Notes under the pieces: model-generated
What the model saw: the letters and a program-made list of their open reading frames with translations, nothing else
What the model was told of the DNA's origin: nothing
Databases searched by the model: none
Translations under genes and position numbers: made by a program
Assembly: GCA_964418745.1 (NCBI GenBank)
Contig: CAYQMX010000005.1
Coordinates: 186,001-250,000, forward strand
Length of the DNA stretch: 64,000 nt
Direction: 5' to 3'
From: Scleromatobacter sp964418745
GTDB lineage: Bacteria; Pseudomonadota; Gammaproteobacteria; Burkholderiales; Burkholderiaceae_C
Shown here: in pieces, positions 35,226 to 44,421 of the stretch
Layout of the letters: every line of letters starts with the position of its first letter
Position numbering within the stretch: the stretch's first letter is position 1

Positions 35226-35930
35226 ATGAACAAGCTCATCAAGTTCATCGCCATCACCTGCGTCTTCGCATCCTCGCTGGGGTCCGGCAGCGCACGTGCC
35301 CAGGGCATCCCGGTCATCGACGCCGCCAACCTGATCCAGTCGATCCAGCAGGTCCTGGACGGGGTCACCTCCATCGAGAACCAGGTGCAGCAAATCCGCC
35401 AGTTGCAAAGTCAGCTGAGTAGCATCAATGGCCTGCGCAACCTGGGCCAGGTCTTCAACAACCCGCTGCTGCACAACTACGTCCCTGCCGAGGCGTTCAC
35501 GATCGTCAATGCCGTCGACCGCGGCGGCTATGCCGGGCTGAACGGCACGGCCAAGGCCTTGCGCGACGCGAGCATGATCTACAACTGCCTCGATCGCAGC
35601 GGCGATGACCGTACCACCTGCCAGGCCGCGCTCGCCCAGCCGTACCAGCAGAAGGGCCTGCTTCAGGATGCGATGAAGTCGGCGGCAGGCCGGCTCGCCC
35701 AGATCAATGCGTTGATGGATCAAATCAACGGCACGCCGGATCAGAAGTCGGTGCAGGAGATCCAGGCCCGCATCGGCGCCGAAAACGCCCTGCTGGCGCA
35801 CGAGATGACGCAAATCCAGATGCTGCAAGGCATGGCTGACAGCGAAGAGCGCATCGCCCGTTCCCAGGAACGCGAGCGCCAATACCAGATGCTGGATCGC
35901 ACAGGCAAGGTCGCTGACTACCTGCCCTGA
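35226..35930 (+). CDS. virB5: VirB5/TrbJ-like minor pilus component
   Basis: The protein has 234 residues. A signal peptide ends at SARAQG. The mature chain is helical with a characteristic start, IPVIDAANLIQSIQQVLDGV, then a coiled coil (ENQVQQIRQLQSQLSSINGL) and a C-terminal helix rich in Gln/Glu. Two cysteines (YNCLDR, TTCQAA) may bond. TrbJ/VirB5 proteins sit at the pilus tip and help recipient contact. AGGAGCGTGTC precedes the ATG. Confidence 0.82.
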   Translation: MNKLIKFIAITCVFASSLGSGSARAQGIPVIDAANLIQSIQQVLDGVTSIENQVQQIRQLQSQLSSINGLRNLGQVFNNPLLHNYVPAEAFTIVNAVDRGGYAGLNGTAKALRDASMIYNCLDRSGDDRTTCQAALAQPYQQKGLLQDAMKSAAGRLAQINALMDQINGTPDQKSVQEIQARIGAENALLAHEMTQIQMLQGMADSEERIARSQERERQYQMLDRTGKVADYLP

Positions 35931-35959
35931 GTCCGCCGCACCACCCACCGGAGTCCCCC

Positions 35960-36769
35960 ATGAATGCCGTCCTGATGCCAGGCGTCGCCGCCGCATTGCC
36001 CGAGCGCAGCACCGCGGCGCCAAGATCCCGTCCACACGCAGCGGTCGATGCAGCAGACACCGCCGACGCTGCCGATGCCGTGCTCGCGTCAAACGCGTCC
36101 TGGGAGATCGATCGCACGCTGATGCTCGAACGCTCGGAGCGACGCGCTTGGCTCGTGGCCGCCGCGGGCGCAGTCCTGGGACTGATTGGGATTGCGGCTG
36201 TCTTCGCGCAGGGGCCGTTGCGCCGCGTCGTCGAGATTCCGATCGTGGTCGACCGTGTCACCGGTGAGGCCACCATCCAGCAGCGGTTGAGTGTCGAGTC
36301 CATCCCACCGATGGAGGCGCTGGACAAGCACAACCTGGCCAGCTTCGTGCGCGCCCGCGAGAGCTACAACTGGATGTTCCTGCAGCGCGACTTCAACCAA
36401 GTGGCGCGCATGGCGGTGCCAGCGGTCTTCGCCGACTACAACCGGCAGTTCGAAGGCGACGGTGCGCTGCAGAAGAAGCTCGCGGCCACCGAGGACTGGC
36501 GCATCAACATCGTCGGCGTGCGGCTAGCCGCGACCGGCCGCGCCGGCAACAAGGGCGACGCCACCGTGACCTACGACAAGGTCGTCCGGCAGACCGATCG
36601 CAACCTGCCGGAAGTGACCACGCGCCATGTGGCCAGCATCGTCTACCAGTACCAGCCCAAGGTGCTGGCCAAAGAAGGTGATCGCCTCGAGAACCCGTTC
36701 GGGTTCGTGGTCGTGGCCTACCGCTCCGACCCCGAGGTCAACACGCCTGCCCAGGGAGCCAAGCCATGA
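35960..36769 (+). CDS. virB8: VirB8-like assembly factor
   Basis: The protein has 269 residues. A cytoplasmic N-terminus of 60 residues, enriched in Ala/Asp, is followed by one membrane helix (AWLVAAAGAVLGLIGIAAVF) and the periplasmic NTF2-like domain. That domain contains FVRARESYNWMFLQRDFNQV, then VASIVYQYQPKVLAKEGDRL and NPFGFVVVAYR. VirB8 links the inner membrane to the core complex. CCCACCGGAG lies upstream of the ATG. It overlaps virB9 by four bases. Confidence 0.88.
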   Translation: MNAVLMPGVAAALPERSTAAPRSRPHAAVDAADTADAADAVLASNASWEIDRTLMLERSERRAWLVAAAGAVLGLIGIAAVFAQGPLRRVVEIPIVVDRVTGEATIQQRLSVESIPPMEALDKHNLASFVRARESYNWMFLQRDFNQVARMAVPAVFADYNRQFEGDGALQKKLAATEDWRINIVGVRLAATGRAGNKGDATVTYDKVVRQTDRNLPEVTTRHVASIVYQYQPKVLAKEGDRLENPFGFVVVAYRSDPEVNTPAQGAKP

Positions 36770-37707
36770 CCTCGACCATCTATGTGGCCACCAGCCTGGC
36801 CTTCGGCTACTTCCTGATCTCGGCTGCACCGACTGCTACCGCGGCGCCGAACGCCGTCGGCCCCGCCGATCCCCGACTGCGCGAGGTCACCTACGATCCC
36901 CACGCCGTCGTGACGGTACCGGTCAAACGCGGCGTCGTGACGCTGGTGCAACTGGATGCCGACGAAGCAATCGCCGAGGTCGCGGCCGGCCTGGGCGGCG
37001 ACTGCACCAAGGTCGACGCCGCCTGGTGCGTCGCGGCGCAAGCCGGCGGCCATACGCTGTTCGTCAAGGCCAAGCGCGCGGCTGGCCCGCCCAACAACCT
37101 CGCGGTCGTCACCGATCGCCGCACCCACGCCTTTCGCTTCGTCGTTCTCCCGGACGGCGATGCCCGGCCGCCGGTTTACCGTTTGGTGGTCAAGGCACCG
37201 CCGCCTGACAGCCGCGCATCTGCTGTCCCGCACCCCACGCCGGTGCTGCTCGCTCTGCCGGCACTGCCACCGGCGCCCTCTCCCCTCGCCATCGTGGCCG
37301 AGCGCCTGCAGGCCAAGCCACAGGTTCGCAATACGCGCTACTCACTGGCCGAAGGCGCCGCGTCGACGGAGATCGTCCCGACGCTGGTCTTCGACGACGG
37401 CCGATTCACCTACCTGAGGCTGCCCGGCAACCGCGCGGTGCCGGCGGTGTTCCAGGTCGTGGGGGATGGCACCGAGACGCTCGTCAACACCCGCATGGAA
37501 GACGACCTGTTGGTGGTCGACCGCGTGAGCCGCCGCCTGACGCTGCGTGCCGGTTCGGCCGTGGTCGGGATCTGGAACGACGCCTTCGACCTCGAGGGCG
37601 TGCCGCCCGCAGACGGCACCACGGTCCCGGGCGTGGCCCGCACGATGCAGGCCGAGGGGCCACAGCCCGAGCAGGCCATCGCAATCCGGGAGGCCTCTCA
37701 TGACTGA
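36766..37707 (+). CDS. virB9: VirB9-like core-complex protein
   Basis: The protein has 313 residues. A signal peptide (about residues 1-26) leads to the N-terminal domain, with REVTYDPHAVVTVPVKRGVV, AGGHTLFVKAK and HAFRFVVL. The linker is Pro-rich. The C-terminal domain (NTRYSLAEG, PTLVFDDGRFTYLRLPGNRA, ETLVNTRMEDDLLVVDRVS) is the part that binds VirB10 and VirB7 at the outer membrane. No separate virB7 gene was found in this operon. The stop overlaps the virB10 start. Confidence 0.9.
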   Translation: MTSTIYVATSLAFGYFLISAAPTATAAPNAVGPADPRLREVTYDPHAVVTVPVKRGVVTLVQLDADEAIAEVAAGLGGDCTKVDAAWCVAAQAGGHTLFVKAKRAAGPPNNLAVVTDRRTHAFRFVVLPDGDARPPVYRLVVKAPPPDSRASAVPHPTPVLLALPALPPAPSPLAIVAERLQAKPQVRNTRYSLAEGAASTEIVPTLVFDDGRFTYLRLPGNRAVPAVFQVVGDGTETLVNTRMEDDLLVVDRVSRRLTLRAGSAVVGIWNDAFDLEGVPPADGTTVPGVARTMQAEGPQPEQAIAIREASHD

Positions 37708-39241
37708 ACAAGCACACGAACCCGGACGCAACGAGCGCGACGGCTCGTCCGCCGAGGAAGCTGGCGAGGCCCCCAATTCGGACCGCTTCTCGAACACGCT
37801 TTCCCCCTTGCGAGACGAGCCGGGCATCCCCGACCTCACCACGCGTCGCTACTGGACGGTGTCCCGCAAAGGCTTGCTGGCCGGTGCCCTCCTGGTCGGT
37901 ACCCTCGTTGTCGCTTCGGCGTTCGCCATCGAGAAATTTGCCGTCAGCGGCAGGAAACCCGAGGATGGCGCCAGCCAGCGGGTGAGCGATCGGCCAGCGG
38001 CCGCGACAGCGGAACCGCGCCATCTCGACGTTCCGCTTCCAGCGCGTGCACCCACGCCTGTCGCCCTGAGCGCGAGTTCGCCGCGCATCCCGGCGCTCAT
38101 ACCGACGGCCGACGAGGCCGCCGAGCCCATTGGCGTGCATCGCACGGGCCAAGGCTCTGCCGGCTCGAGCGCCCACCCCAATGCCATGGCGCCCGAGGAC
38201 GCGCCGATGCTGTTGGTCTCGGTACGCCCGGGTGCCGGAACCGCGTCCCGATCGAGGAACGGCCGCAGCGATTCGACCGACGCGACGGACGCCAACACCT
38301 CGGAGGGGTCAGACGAGTCCGCGGCCACTGGTGACGCCCAGGCGACCAACGATCCGCTCGCCAGGACCACGCGCAGCCTGCAGGGCTACCAGCGCCAACT
38401 GCAAGGCATGCTCGACACCCTGAACCGCCGTACGGCGGCCAGCGGTGGCGCAGACGCCACCGGCTTCCCGAGCACTGGCCTGGCCACGGGAATTCTCGCT
38501 GCGGGCAACGGCGGCGGCCCGGGGTTGTCGACGAGTACCGCGAGCCGCGCACCGGCGCGCGTGATGGCCACGCGGCTGGACCACCGCAGCCTGACGATGC
38601 CCCAGGGCACCGCCTTCACCTGTGCGCTGAAGACGAAGGTGATCAGTGCGACCTCCGGCCCCGTGGCCTGCCAAGTGCAGCGCAATGTCTACGGCGACGA
38701 CGGGCGCGTGCTGCTGGTCGAGCGCGGCTCGCACCTGGACGGCGACTACCGCATCGCTTCCGTCAAACCGGGTACCGTGCGCATCCCGGTGGTCTGGACG
38801 CGGCTGCGCACCCCGCAGGGCGTCGTGGTTGACCTCGACTCTCCCGGAACCGGGCCGCTGGGCGAAGCCGGCATCGATGGCTACGTCGACAACCGCTGGG
38901 ACGAGCGCATCGGCGCCGCGCTGCTGCTGTCTCTGATCGACGATTCCGTACAGATGGTCATCCAGGAGCAGGCCAGCAGCCAAGGCAACAACGGCCAGAC
39001 GAACACGGTTCTCCTGCCGTCGACCACCGCCAACACCAACAAGCTGGCGGAGAAGGTGCTCGACTCGACGATCAACATCCCGCCGCTGATCTACCAGAAC
39101 CAGGGCGGCATCGTCGGCATCGTTGTCGCCCACGATATCGACTTCTCGTCGGTCTACGCCCTGCGCCCATTGGCACTGGATCGTGCGGCCGGCCAGGCCC
39201 ACATCCCGCCCGAAGAGGCGGCGTCTGACGCAGCGCGGTGA
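37700..39241 (+). CDS. virB10: VirB10/TrbI-like core-complex protein
   Basis: The protein has 513 residues. One membrane helix near 55-75 (GLLAGALLVGTLVVASAFAI) is followed by a long Pro/Ala/Ser-rich periplasmic linker. The conserved beta-barrel domain carries LPQG-type and pore motifs, seen here as MPQGTAFTCALKTKVISATS, VLLVERGSHLDGDYRIA and GYVDNRWDERIGAALLLSLI. It spans both membranes and senses ATP energy from VirB11/VirD4. GGGAGG precedes ATG 37700. A run of AAANTNK-like residues near the end corresponds to the antenna region. Confidence 0.92.
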   Translation: MTEQAHEPGRNERDGSSAEEAGEAPNSDRFSNTLSPLRDEPGIPDLTTRRYWTVSRKGLLAGALLVGTLVVASAFAIEKFAVSGRKPEDGASQRVSDRPAAATAEPRHLDVPLPARAPTPVALSASSPRIPALIPTADEAAEPIGVHRTGQGSAGSSAHPNAMAPEDAPMLLVSVRPGAGTASRSRNGRSDSTDATDANTSEGSDESAATGDAQATNDPLARTTRSLQGYQRQLQGMLDTLNRRTAASGGADATGFPSTGLATGILAAGNGGGPGLSTSTASRAPARVMATRLDHRSLTMPQGTAFTCALKTKVISATSGPVACQVQRNVYGDDGRVLLVERGSHLDGDYRIASVKPGTVRIPVVWTRLRTPQGVVVDLDSPGTGPLGEAGIDGYVDNRWDERIGAALLLSLIDDSVQMVIQEQASSQGNNGQTNTVLLPSTTANTNKLAEKVLDSTINIPPLIYQNQGGIVGIVVAHDIDFSSVYALRPLALDRAAGQAHIPPEEAASDAAR

Positions 39242-39245
39242 GCCC

Positions 39246-40352
39246 ATGATGGCCCCGCACGACATCACCCAAGGCGCACTCTTCGAAGGCTGCCAAGACG
39301 CCTGGCAGGGCGACGCCACGTCCGTCATCGAATTCCTGCGCCCGCTGCGCGAGGTGCTGGATGCGCCCGGCGTGCTCGAAGTCTGTATCAACCGTCCAGG
39401 CGAACTCCTCATCGAGACGAACAAGGGCTGGCAAGCCACCTCGGCGCCGGACATGACACAGGAGCGTTGCCTGTCGCTGGCCACCGCGGTGGCCACCTGG
39501 TGCGATCAGCAGATCAACCAGGAGCGGCCGCTGCTGTCGGCGACGCTGCCCAGCGGCGAGCGCATCCAGTTCGTCATCCCGCCCGCGGTGGCACGCGGCA
39601 CGGTGTCGATCACCGTGCGAAAGCCCGCGCACTTGATCAAGCGCCTGGCCGACTTCGAGCACGACGGCCTGTTCGAGCGCACGCTCGCCCCGCATGCGAG
39701 AAACGCTGGCGCCTCGATCGACGCCCAGTTGCGCGCACTTCACGCTGCTCGGCGGTATTCGGAGTTCCTGCGCCTGGCCGTTCAGCACCACCAGACCATC
39801 GTTGTCAGCGGCAAGACCGGCTCGGGCAAGACGACCTTCATGAAAGGGCTCATCGAGGAGGTGCCGCTGCACGAGCGCCTGATCACGATCCAGGACACCG
39901 CCGAGCTCACGCTTCCGCACCACCCGAACGTCGTCCACCTCTTCTACAGCAAGGACGCCCAAGGCACCGCGCGCGTGACCGCCAAGTCGTTGCTCGAGGC
40001 CTGCCTGCGCATGAAGCCCGACCGCATCTTCCTGGCCGAAGTGCGCGGCGACGAGTGCTTCTACTTCGTGCGCCTGGCCGCATCCGGCCACCCGGGCAGC
40101 ATCACCAGCGTGCACGCGGGGAGCTGTGCGCTGGCGCTCGACCAGATGTCGCTGATGATCCGCGAGAGCGGCGCCGGCGGTGGTCTTGGCCTGCTCGAAA
40201 TCCGGGAGCTGCTCGGCAATGTCGTCGACGTCATCGTGCAGTTCGATCGCGACGAGCGTGGCCGCTTCATCTCCGAAATCGTCTACAAGCCCGGCCAGCG
40301 GCGCTGCGAACCTACCGGACGCGATGACGACGATCTGCCGGGGCTGCCATGA
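39246..40352 (+). CDS. virB11: VirB11 traffic ATPase
   Basis: The protein has 368 residues. The C-terminal RecA-like domain has Walker A VSGKTGSGKTTFMK (about 187-200), ITIQDTAELTLPHHPNVVHL (Asp box), the Walker B region CLRMKPDRIFLAEVRGDECF and HPGSITSVHAGS (His box). All catalytic parts are present. VirB11 hexamers at the inner membrane drive assembly and substrate transfer. Two adjacent in-frame ATG codons (39246, 39249) are possible starts. It overlaps virD4 by four bases. Confidence 0.92.
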   Translation: MMAPHDITQGALFEGCQDAWQGDATSVIEFLRPLREVLDAPGVLEVCINRPGELLIETNKGWQATSAPDMTQERCLSLATAVATWCDQQINQERPLLSATLPSGERIQFVIPPAVARGTVSITVRKPAHLIKRLADFEHDGLFERTLAPHARNAGASIDAQLRALHAARRYSEFLRLAVQHHQTIVVSGKTGSGKTTFMKGLIEEVPLHERLITIQDTAELTLPHHPNVVHLFYSKDAQGTARVTAKSLLEACLRMKPDRIFLAEVRGDECFYFVRLAASGHPGSITSVHAGSCALALDQMSLMIRESGAGGGLGLLEIRELLGNVVDVIVQFDRDERGRFISEIVYKPGQRRCEPTGRDDDDLPGLP

Positions 40353-42460
40353 GCCACAGCCCGGCGCTCCCCTTCTCCGCCTGGCCCCGGTCGCGCCAGG
40401 TGGCCGCCGCCTGCGCGACCCTGGTGGGCGTCACCGCGTTGACCGTGGGGGCCGTCTACCTGTCTGGCGCCCTGTTCCTCGTGCTGAACAAGGCGGATCC
40501 GCGCCAGGCCCATTGGGCCAGCATCGTCGACTACTGGCGCTCTTATGCCGACGACGCGCTGCTGCGCAAGAAGCTGCACGCTGCGATCGCCATCGCGGGC
40601 TTCGGCACGTTGGTCATGCTGCCCGGTGCCTTGGTTGCTGCCGCGCGTCCGCGGCGCGCCCTGCATGGCGATGCCCGATTCGCCACCACGAGCGAAGTGG
40701 CGCGCGCCGGGCTCCTGGACGACCGCATCCGAAGAGACCAACCAGGCCAACGAAGCGATGCCGCCAGGCGCCCCGCGATCCTGATCGGTCGCTACCGCGG
40801 TCGGTTCCTCAGCCTACCGGGACAACTGTCGGTGATGCTGTCCGCGCCGACGCGAAGCGGCAAGGGCGTCGGCGTCGTGATTCCGAACCTCTTGAGCTGG
40901 CCCGACTCGGTGGTCGTCCTCGACATCAAGGGGGAGAACTACGACATCACCGCCGGATTCCGGGCCGCGCACGGCCAGGCGGTCTATGCGTTCTCGCCGT
41001 TCGACGAAGGCGCACGCAGCCATCGCTGGAATCCGTTGTCGGCGGTACGCACCAGCCCGCTGCACCGTGTCGGCGACCTGCTGGCGATCGGCCAAGTGTT
41101 CTTTCCCAACGACACCAACGGCACGTCATCCGAAGCCTTCTTCAACGACCAGGCGCGCAACTTGTTCCTCGGCCTGGGCCTGGTGCTGCTGGAAACCCCC
41201 AGCCTGCCGCGCACCATCGGCGAGTTGCTGCGCCAGTCCTCCGGTAAGGGCAAGTCCCTCAAGGAGCATCTGGCGGCGCTGATCACCGAGCGCAACGGCA
41301 CGACCGGTCCGCCTGCGTCTATGCCGGTGAATCGCCACCCGGCGCCGCCGCTGTCGGACGAATGCGTCGACGCCCTGCAACGCCTGTTGTCGAACTCGGA
41401 CAACACGTTGTCCAGCGTCGTCGCGACCTTCAACGCCCCATTGACGATCTTTGCCGATGCGATCGTCGACGCCGCCACCAGCGTCGACGATTTCAGCCTC
41501 GACGACGTGCGCCGAAGTCCGGTGTCGATCTACGTGCGCATTCCGCCCAACCGCCTCGCCAGCGCGCGCCCGCTGCTGAACCTGTTCTTCTCGCAGCTGG
41601 TCAACCTCAACACCCGCCAGCTGCCCGAGCAGGATCCCGGACTCACCCGCCAATGCCTGCTCGTCAACGACGAGTTCGCGGCCATGGGCCGCGTGAGTGT
41701 CATCTCGTCGGCAGCGGCCTTCCTGGCCGGCTACAACCTCCGCTTGCTGACGGTGGTGCAAGCCATGTCGCAGCTCGATGCGGTCTATGGCGACAAGGAT
41801 GCCCGCACCTTCGCCACCAACCACGGCCTGCAGATCCTGTTCGCGCCCCGGGAGCAGCGGGACGCCGACGAGTACAGCGCGATGCTGGGCCAGTTCACTG
41901 AGCGCGCCACCTCGCACGGGCGAAGCCGCTCGTTCAGCCAGCATGGCCACCGTTCGGTCAGCACCAACGACAGCCAGCAGCGACGCGCCCTGCTGCTGCC
42001 CCAGGAGTTCAAGGAGCTCGGCAGCGAGCGCCTGGTGGTCATCGTCGAGAACTGCAAGCCCATCCTCGCCGAGAAGATCCGCTACCACCGCGACCAGGTG
42101 TTCCGCGCGCGCCTGCGGCGCCCACCCACGGTGCCGCGCATGGACGTCGAACTGCACTTGGCGCGCGTGCAACAGCGCTGGCGTTACGCCGACGACGAAC
42201 TGGCGCCGGGCCAGACCCTGCGCGTCGAGATGCTCGCACACGACTTCAGCCATCTGCCGGATCTGATCCACGCAGCGCCTGGCGATGCGGCGGACGCCCT
42301 GCTCGATCCGCTGACCCCCCAGGACGGGACCACATCGGTGACAGAGAGCCCGGACACCCCGTCGCCTCACCGAATCGCCGGCGGCTGGATCGAGCCAGCC
42401 GCGGACGACGACGGCGTCCTCATCGAGCCGCTGGACATCGACGAACCCACCCCGCACTGA
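40349..42460 (+). CDS. virD4: VirD4/TraG-type coupling protein
   Basis: The protein has 703 residues. Two N-terminal hydrophobic segments (around 20-45 and 75-100) anchor it. Walker A LSAPTRSGKGVGVVIPNLLS lies at about 167-186, and Walker B appears as CLLVNDEFAAMG. Other family parts are DIKGENYDITAGFRA and LTVVQAMSQLDAVYG. It brings the relaxase-DNA complex to the channel. The final 90 residues are acidic and Pro/Ser-rich. It is the last gene of the tightly overlapping virB cluster, and a second, smaller VirD4-like ATPase is encoded at 53.2 kb. Confidence 0.92.
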   Translation: MSHSPALPFSAWPRSRQVAAACATLVGVTALTVGAVYLSGALFLVLNKADPRQAHWASIVDYWRSYADDALLRKKLHAAIAIAGFGTLVMLPGALVAAARPRRALHGDARFATTSEVARAGLLDDRIRRDQPGQRSDAARRPAILIGRYRGRFLSLPGQLSVMLSAPTRSGKGVGVVIPNLLSWPDSVVVLDIKGENYDITAGFRAAHGQAVYAFSPFDEGARSHRWNPLSAVRTSPLHRVGDLLAIGQVFFPNDTNGTSSEAFFNDQARNLFLGLGLVLLETPSLPRTIGELLRQSSGKGKSLKEHLAALITERNGTTGPPASMPVNRHPAPPLSDECVDALQRLLSNSDNTLSSVVATFNAPLTIFADAIVDAATSVDDFSLDDVRRSPVSIYVRIPPNRLASARPLLNLFFSQLVNLNTRQLPEQDPGLTRQCLLVNDEFAAMGRVSVISSAAAFLAGYNLRLLTVVQAMSQLDAVYGDKDARTFATNHGLQILFAPREQRDADEYSAMLGQFTERATSHGRSRSFSQHGHRSVSTNDSQQRRALLLPQEFKELGSERLVVIVENCKPILAEKIRYHRDQVFRARLRRPPTVPRMDVELHLARVQQRWRYADDELAPGQTLRVEMLAHDFSHLPDLIHAAPGDAADALLDPLTPQDGTTSVTESPDTPSPHRIAGGWIEPAADDDGVLIEPLDIDEPTPH

Positions 42461-42478
42461 ACCACCCGGAGAGTTGTC

Positions 42479-43156
42479 ATGCGCCTTCCAACATGCCCCC
42501 CTTCCTGGCGTCTGCTGCCAATACCCTTTGTTGCGCTACTCGGTTCCTGCAGCACGCCACCTAAGCCGCCCACGGTCGACGAGACGACACGTCGGCCCGC
42601 CAACACCGCAATGGCAGTCGATCTGCAGGTCTGTCGCAACGATCTGACCAATTCCCGCCTCCTGGCGACCGAGTCGGGCCGGCTGGCGGAGTCCACCGCC
42701 GCCGCGCTTGACCGCCTGGCCGCGCAAGCGACGGCCACCCGCGCGCCCGCTGCGGGCTCCGCCAGCACGACCCCCGCGACGCCGTTGGGCAACAGCGTCT
42801 ACACCGTGCGATTCGACTTCGCCAGCACACATGCCATTGTCCCGGCGGAGGGCGCCGCGGCCTTGATCGCTGAGGCGCGCACCGCGCCACTGGTCGTGCT
42901 CCGCGGCCGCACGGACGGCAGTACCGACACGCTCGCCGAGAGCCGCATCGCGCGCGAGCGCGCCGCCACCGTGCGCGACTACCTGGTCAGCGCGGGGGTC
43001 GATCCGGCGCGTATCCGGGCGACCTACCAGCCGGTCGGCGACCGCATTGCCGACAACACCGACCCGACAGACCGAGCACTGAACCGGCGCGTCGAGATCG
43101 AGGTGTACCGCGCCCTCCCGGTTGCGGTGGCCTGGCCGACCGCGCCCCGCCCTTGA
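42479..43156 (+). CDS. OmpA-family lipoprotein
   Basis: The protein has 225 residues. The signal ends in a lipobox (VALLGSC, Cys at 24). The C-terminal OmpA-like domain has YTVRFDFASTHAIVPAEGAA, RGRTDGSTDTLAESRIARER and the ALNRRVEIEVYR end. Such a lipoprotein would bind peptidoglycan from the outer membrane. It follows virD4 by 18 bases and has CGGAGAG upstream. Because virB7 is missing, it could stabilise the channel in the outer membrane, but that is an inference. Confidence 0.85.
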   Translation: MRLPTCPPSWRLLPIPFVALLGSCSTPPKPPTVDETTRRPANTAMAVDLQVCRNDLTNSRLLATESGRLAESTAAALDRLAAQATATRAPAAGSASTTPATPLGNSVYTVRFDFASTHAIVPAEGAAALIAEARTAPLVVLRGRTDGSTDTLAESRIARERAATVRDYLVSAGVDPARIRATYQPVGDRIADNTDPTDRALNRRVEIEVYRALPVAVAWPTAPRP

Positions 43157-43196
43157 AGTCAACACACCACCCGTTGCACTCCCCGTGGAGGACACC

Positions 43197-44414
43197 ATGG
43201 ACGCCAACAATGCTCCAGCCCGCAATCCGACGCCTGCCAACGCGACCACGCCGAATCAGGACGCGACCCAAGGCCCGGTTCGTGGTGGCACGGTCGAGCC
43301 TGCCAACCGCGCCACGGTCGCCAAGGAACAGTTCCAGACGCCCATCGAGCCGGCCACGCCGCGTTACGAGCTGCGCGATCCGTTCGCGGAAGTCACGTAC
43401 CGAAGCAAGAGCTTCCCGGAGATCGTCGCCAAGGCCAATCAGTTGGGCAGCAGCCGCTTCGTCGAGGTCGACGAACAGGGCCAGCGCACGGTTGTCCAGA
43501 AGTCCAACGGGCGCTGGGAAAGAGCCCCTGCCCCGATTCAGCCGAACCAGGTCGCGCCCACGCCATCGGAACGCTCGGCGTCCGCGCGTGATGACCGGGG
43601 AGGCGAGGAGAGCCCCGCCATGCCCCGACGATCTCCCGGCCCGACACGCACGGCCGCGGCTGCAGAGCCCGTGCCATCTCCCGCCCTCGCCGCACTGCCG
43701 GCGCTCGATGCCAAGGCAGAGCGCGCGGCGCTGGTCGATCGCCTCGAGGCAGCTCTGGCCGAGCGCTACGTGATCAAGCGCGCGCCGATCACCGTCGGCG
43801 ACGTCAAGATCGGTCGCACCGAATACCGCTACCGCGGCGACACCACGCGCATCGCCTTCACCGAATCGACCTTCCGCCTCGCTACCGACACCAACAACCC
43901 GTCGGTGGCCCGCTCCATGGTTGACGTCGCCCAGGCGCGCAACTGGAAAGCGCTGCGCGTCGCCGGCAACGAGGAGTTCAAGCGCTTGGTCTGGCTGGAA
44001 GCCAACACCCGCGGCGTCAAGACGCTCGGCTACGAGCCCACGCCAACCGACCTCGAGCTCCTCAAGCGCGAGCGCGAGGCCCGCCTGGTCAACCGGATCG
44101 AACCCGAGCGCACGATCGCCAGCGATACAGCGGGGCCAGCAACGGCGCCCAAGGCAAAGGCCTCCGAACGAGGTGCCGGCGGCCGCAAGACCGTCCTGGC
44201 CGCCATCGAGGCCGTGCTCGTCGCCAAGGGCGTGCCGGAGCGCCAGCGCGAGGCGGTGATGGTCGCCGCCGCGGAGAAGCTCGAACAACGCATTCGAGCC
44301 GGCCAGGCGCCCCGGGTCAAGATCTACGATCCGGCCGCCCCCTCACAGCGGCCTGTCGTGACCCCCACGTTGGACAAGCAGCGCACCCGGGATCGGGCCG
44401 CCCCGACACGGTGA
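43197..44414 (+). CDS. LPD7-domain protein
   Basis: The protein has 405 residues. The first 200 are low-complexity (Pro/Ala/Thr/Arg-rich) except for a short RYELRDPFAEVTYRSKSFPE module. The central part is a large polyvalent-protein domain, LPD7: RYRGDTTRIAFTESTFRLAT, then NPSVARSMVDVAQARNWKAL and GNEEFKRLVWLEANTRGVKT. LPD7 is common in conjugative elements, often fused to relaxase or DNA-processing domains. Here it stands alone, and no catalytic motif is visible. The start is ATG 43197 with GTGGAGG upstream. It may act with the short relaxase, which lacks a large C-terminal part. Confidence 0.75.
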   Translation: MDANNAPARNPTPANATTPNQDATQGPVRGGTVEPANRATVAKEQFQTPIEPATPRYELRDPFAEVTYRSKSFPEIVAKANQLGSSRFVEVDEQGQRTVVQKSNGRWERAPAPIQPNQVAPTPSERSASARDDRGGEESPAMPRRSPGPTRTAAAAEPVPSPALAALPALDAKAERAALVDRLEAALAERYVIKRAPITVGDVKIGRTEYRYRGDTTRIAFTESTFRLATDTNNPSVARSMVDVAQARNWKALRVAGNEEFKRLVWLEANTRGVKTLGYEPTPTDLELLKREREARLVNRIEPERTIASDTAGPATAPKAKASERGAGGRKTVLAAIEAVLVAKGVPERQREAVMVAAAEKLEQRIRAGQAPRVKIYDPAAPSQRPVVTPTLDKQRTRDRAAPTR

Positions 44415-44421
44415 GCCGACC

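Noticed and set aside
42479..43156. OmpA-like lipoprotein as VirB7
   Set aside because: VirB7 is usually a very short lipoprotein without an OmpA domain. This protein is better described as a peptidoglycan-binding lipoprotein, even if it may assist the channel.
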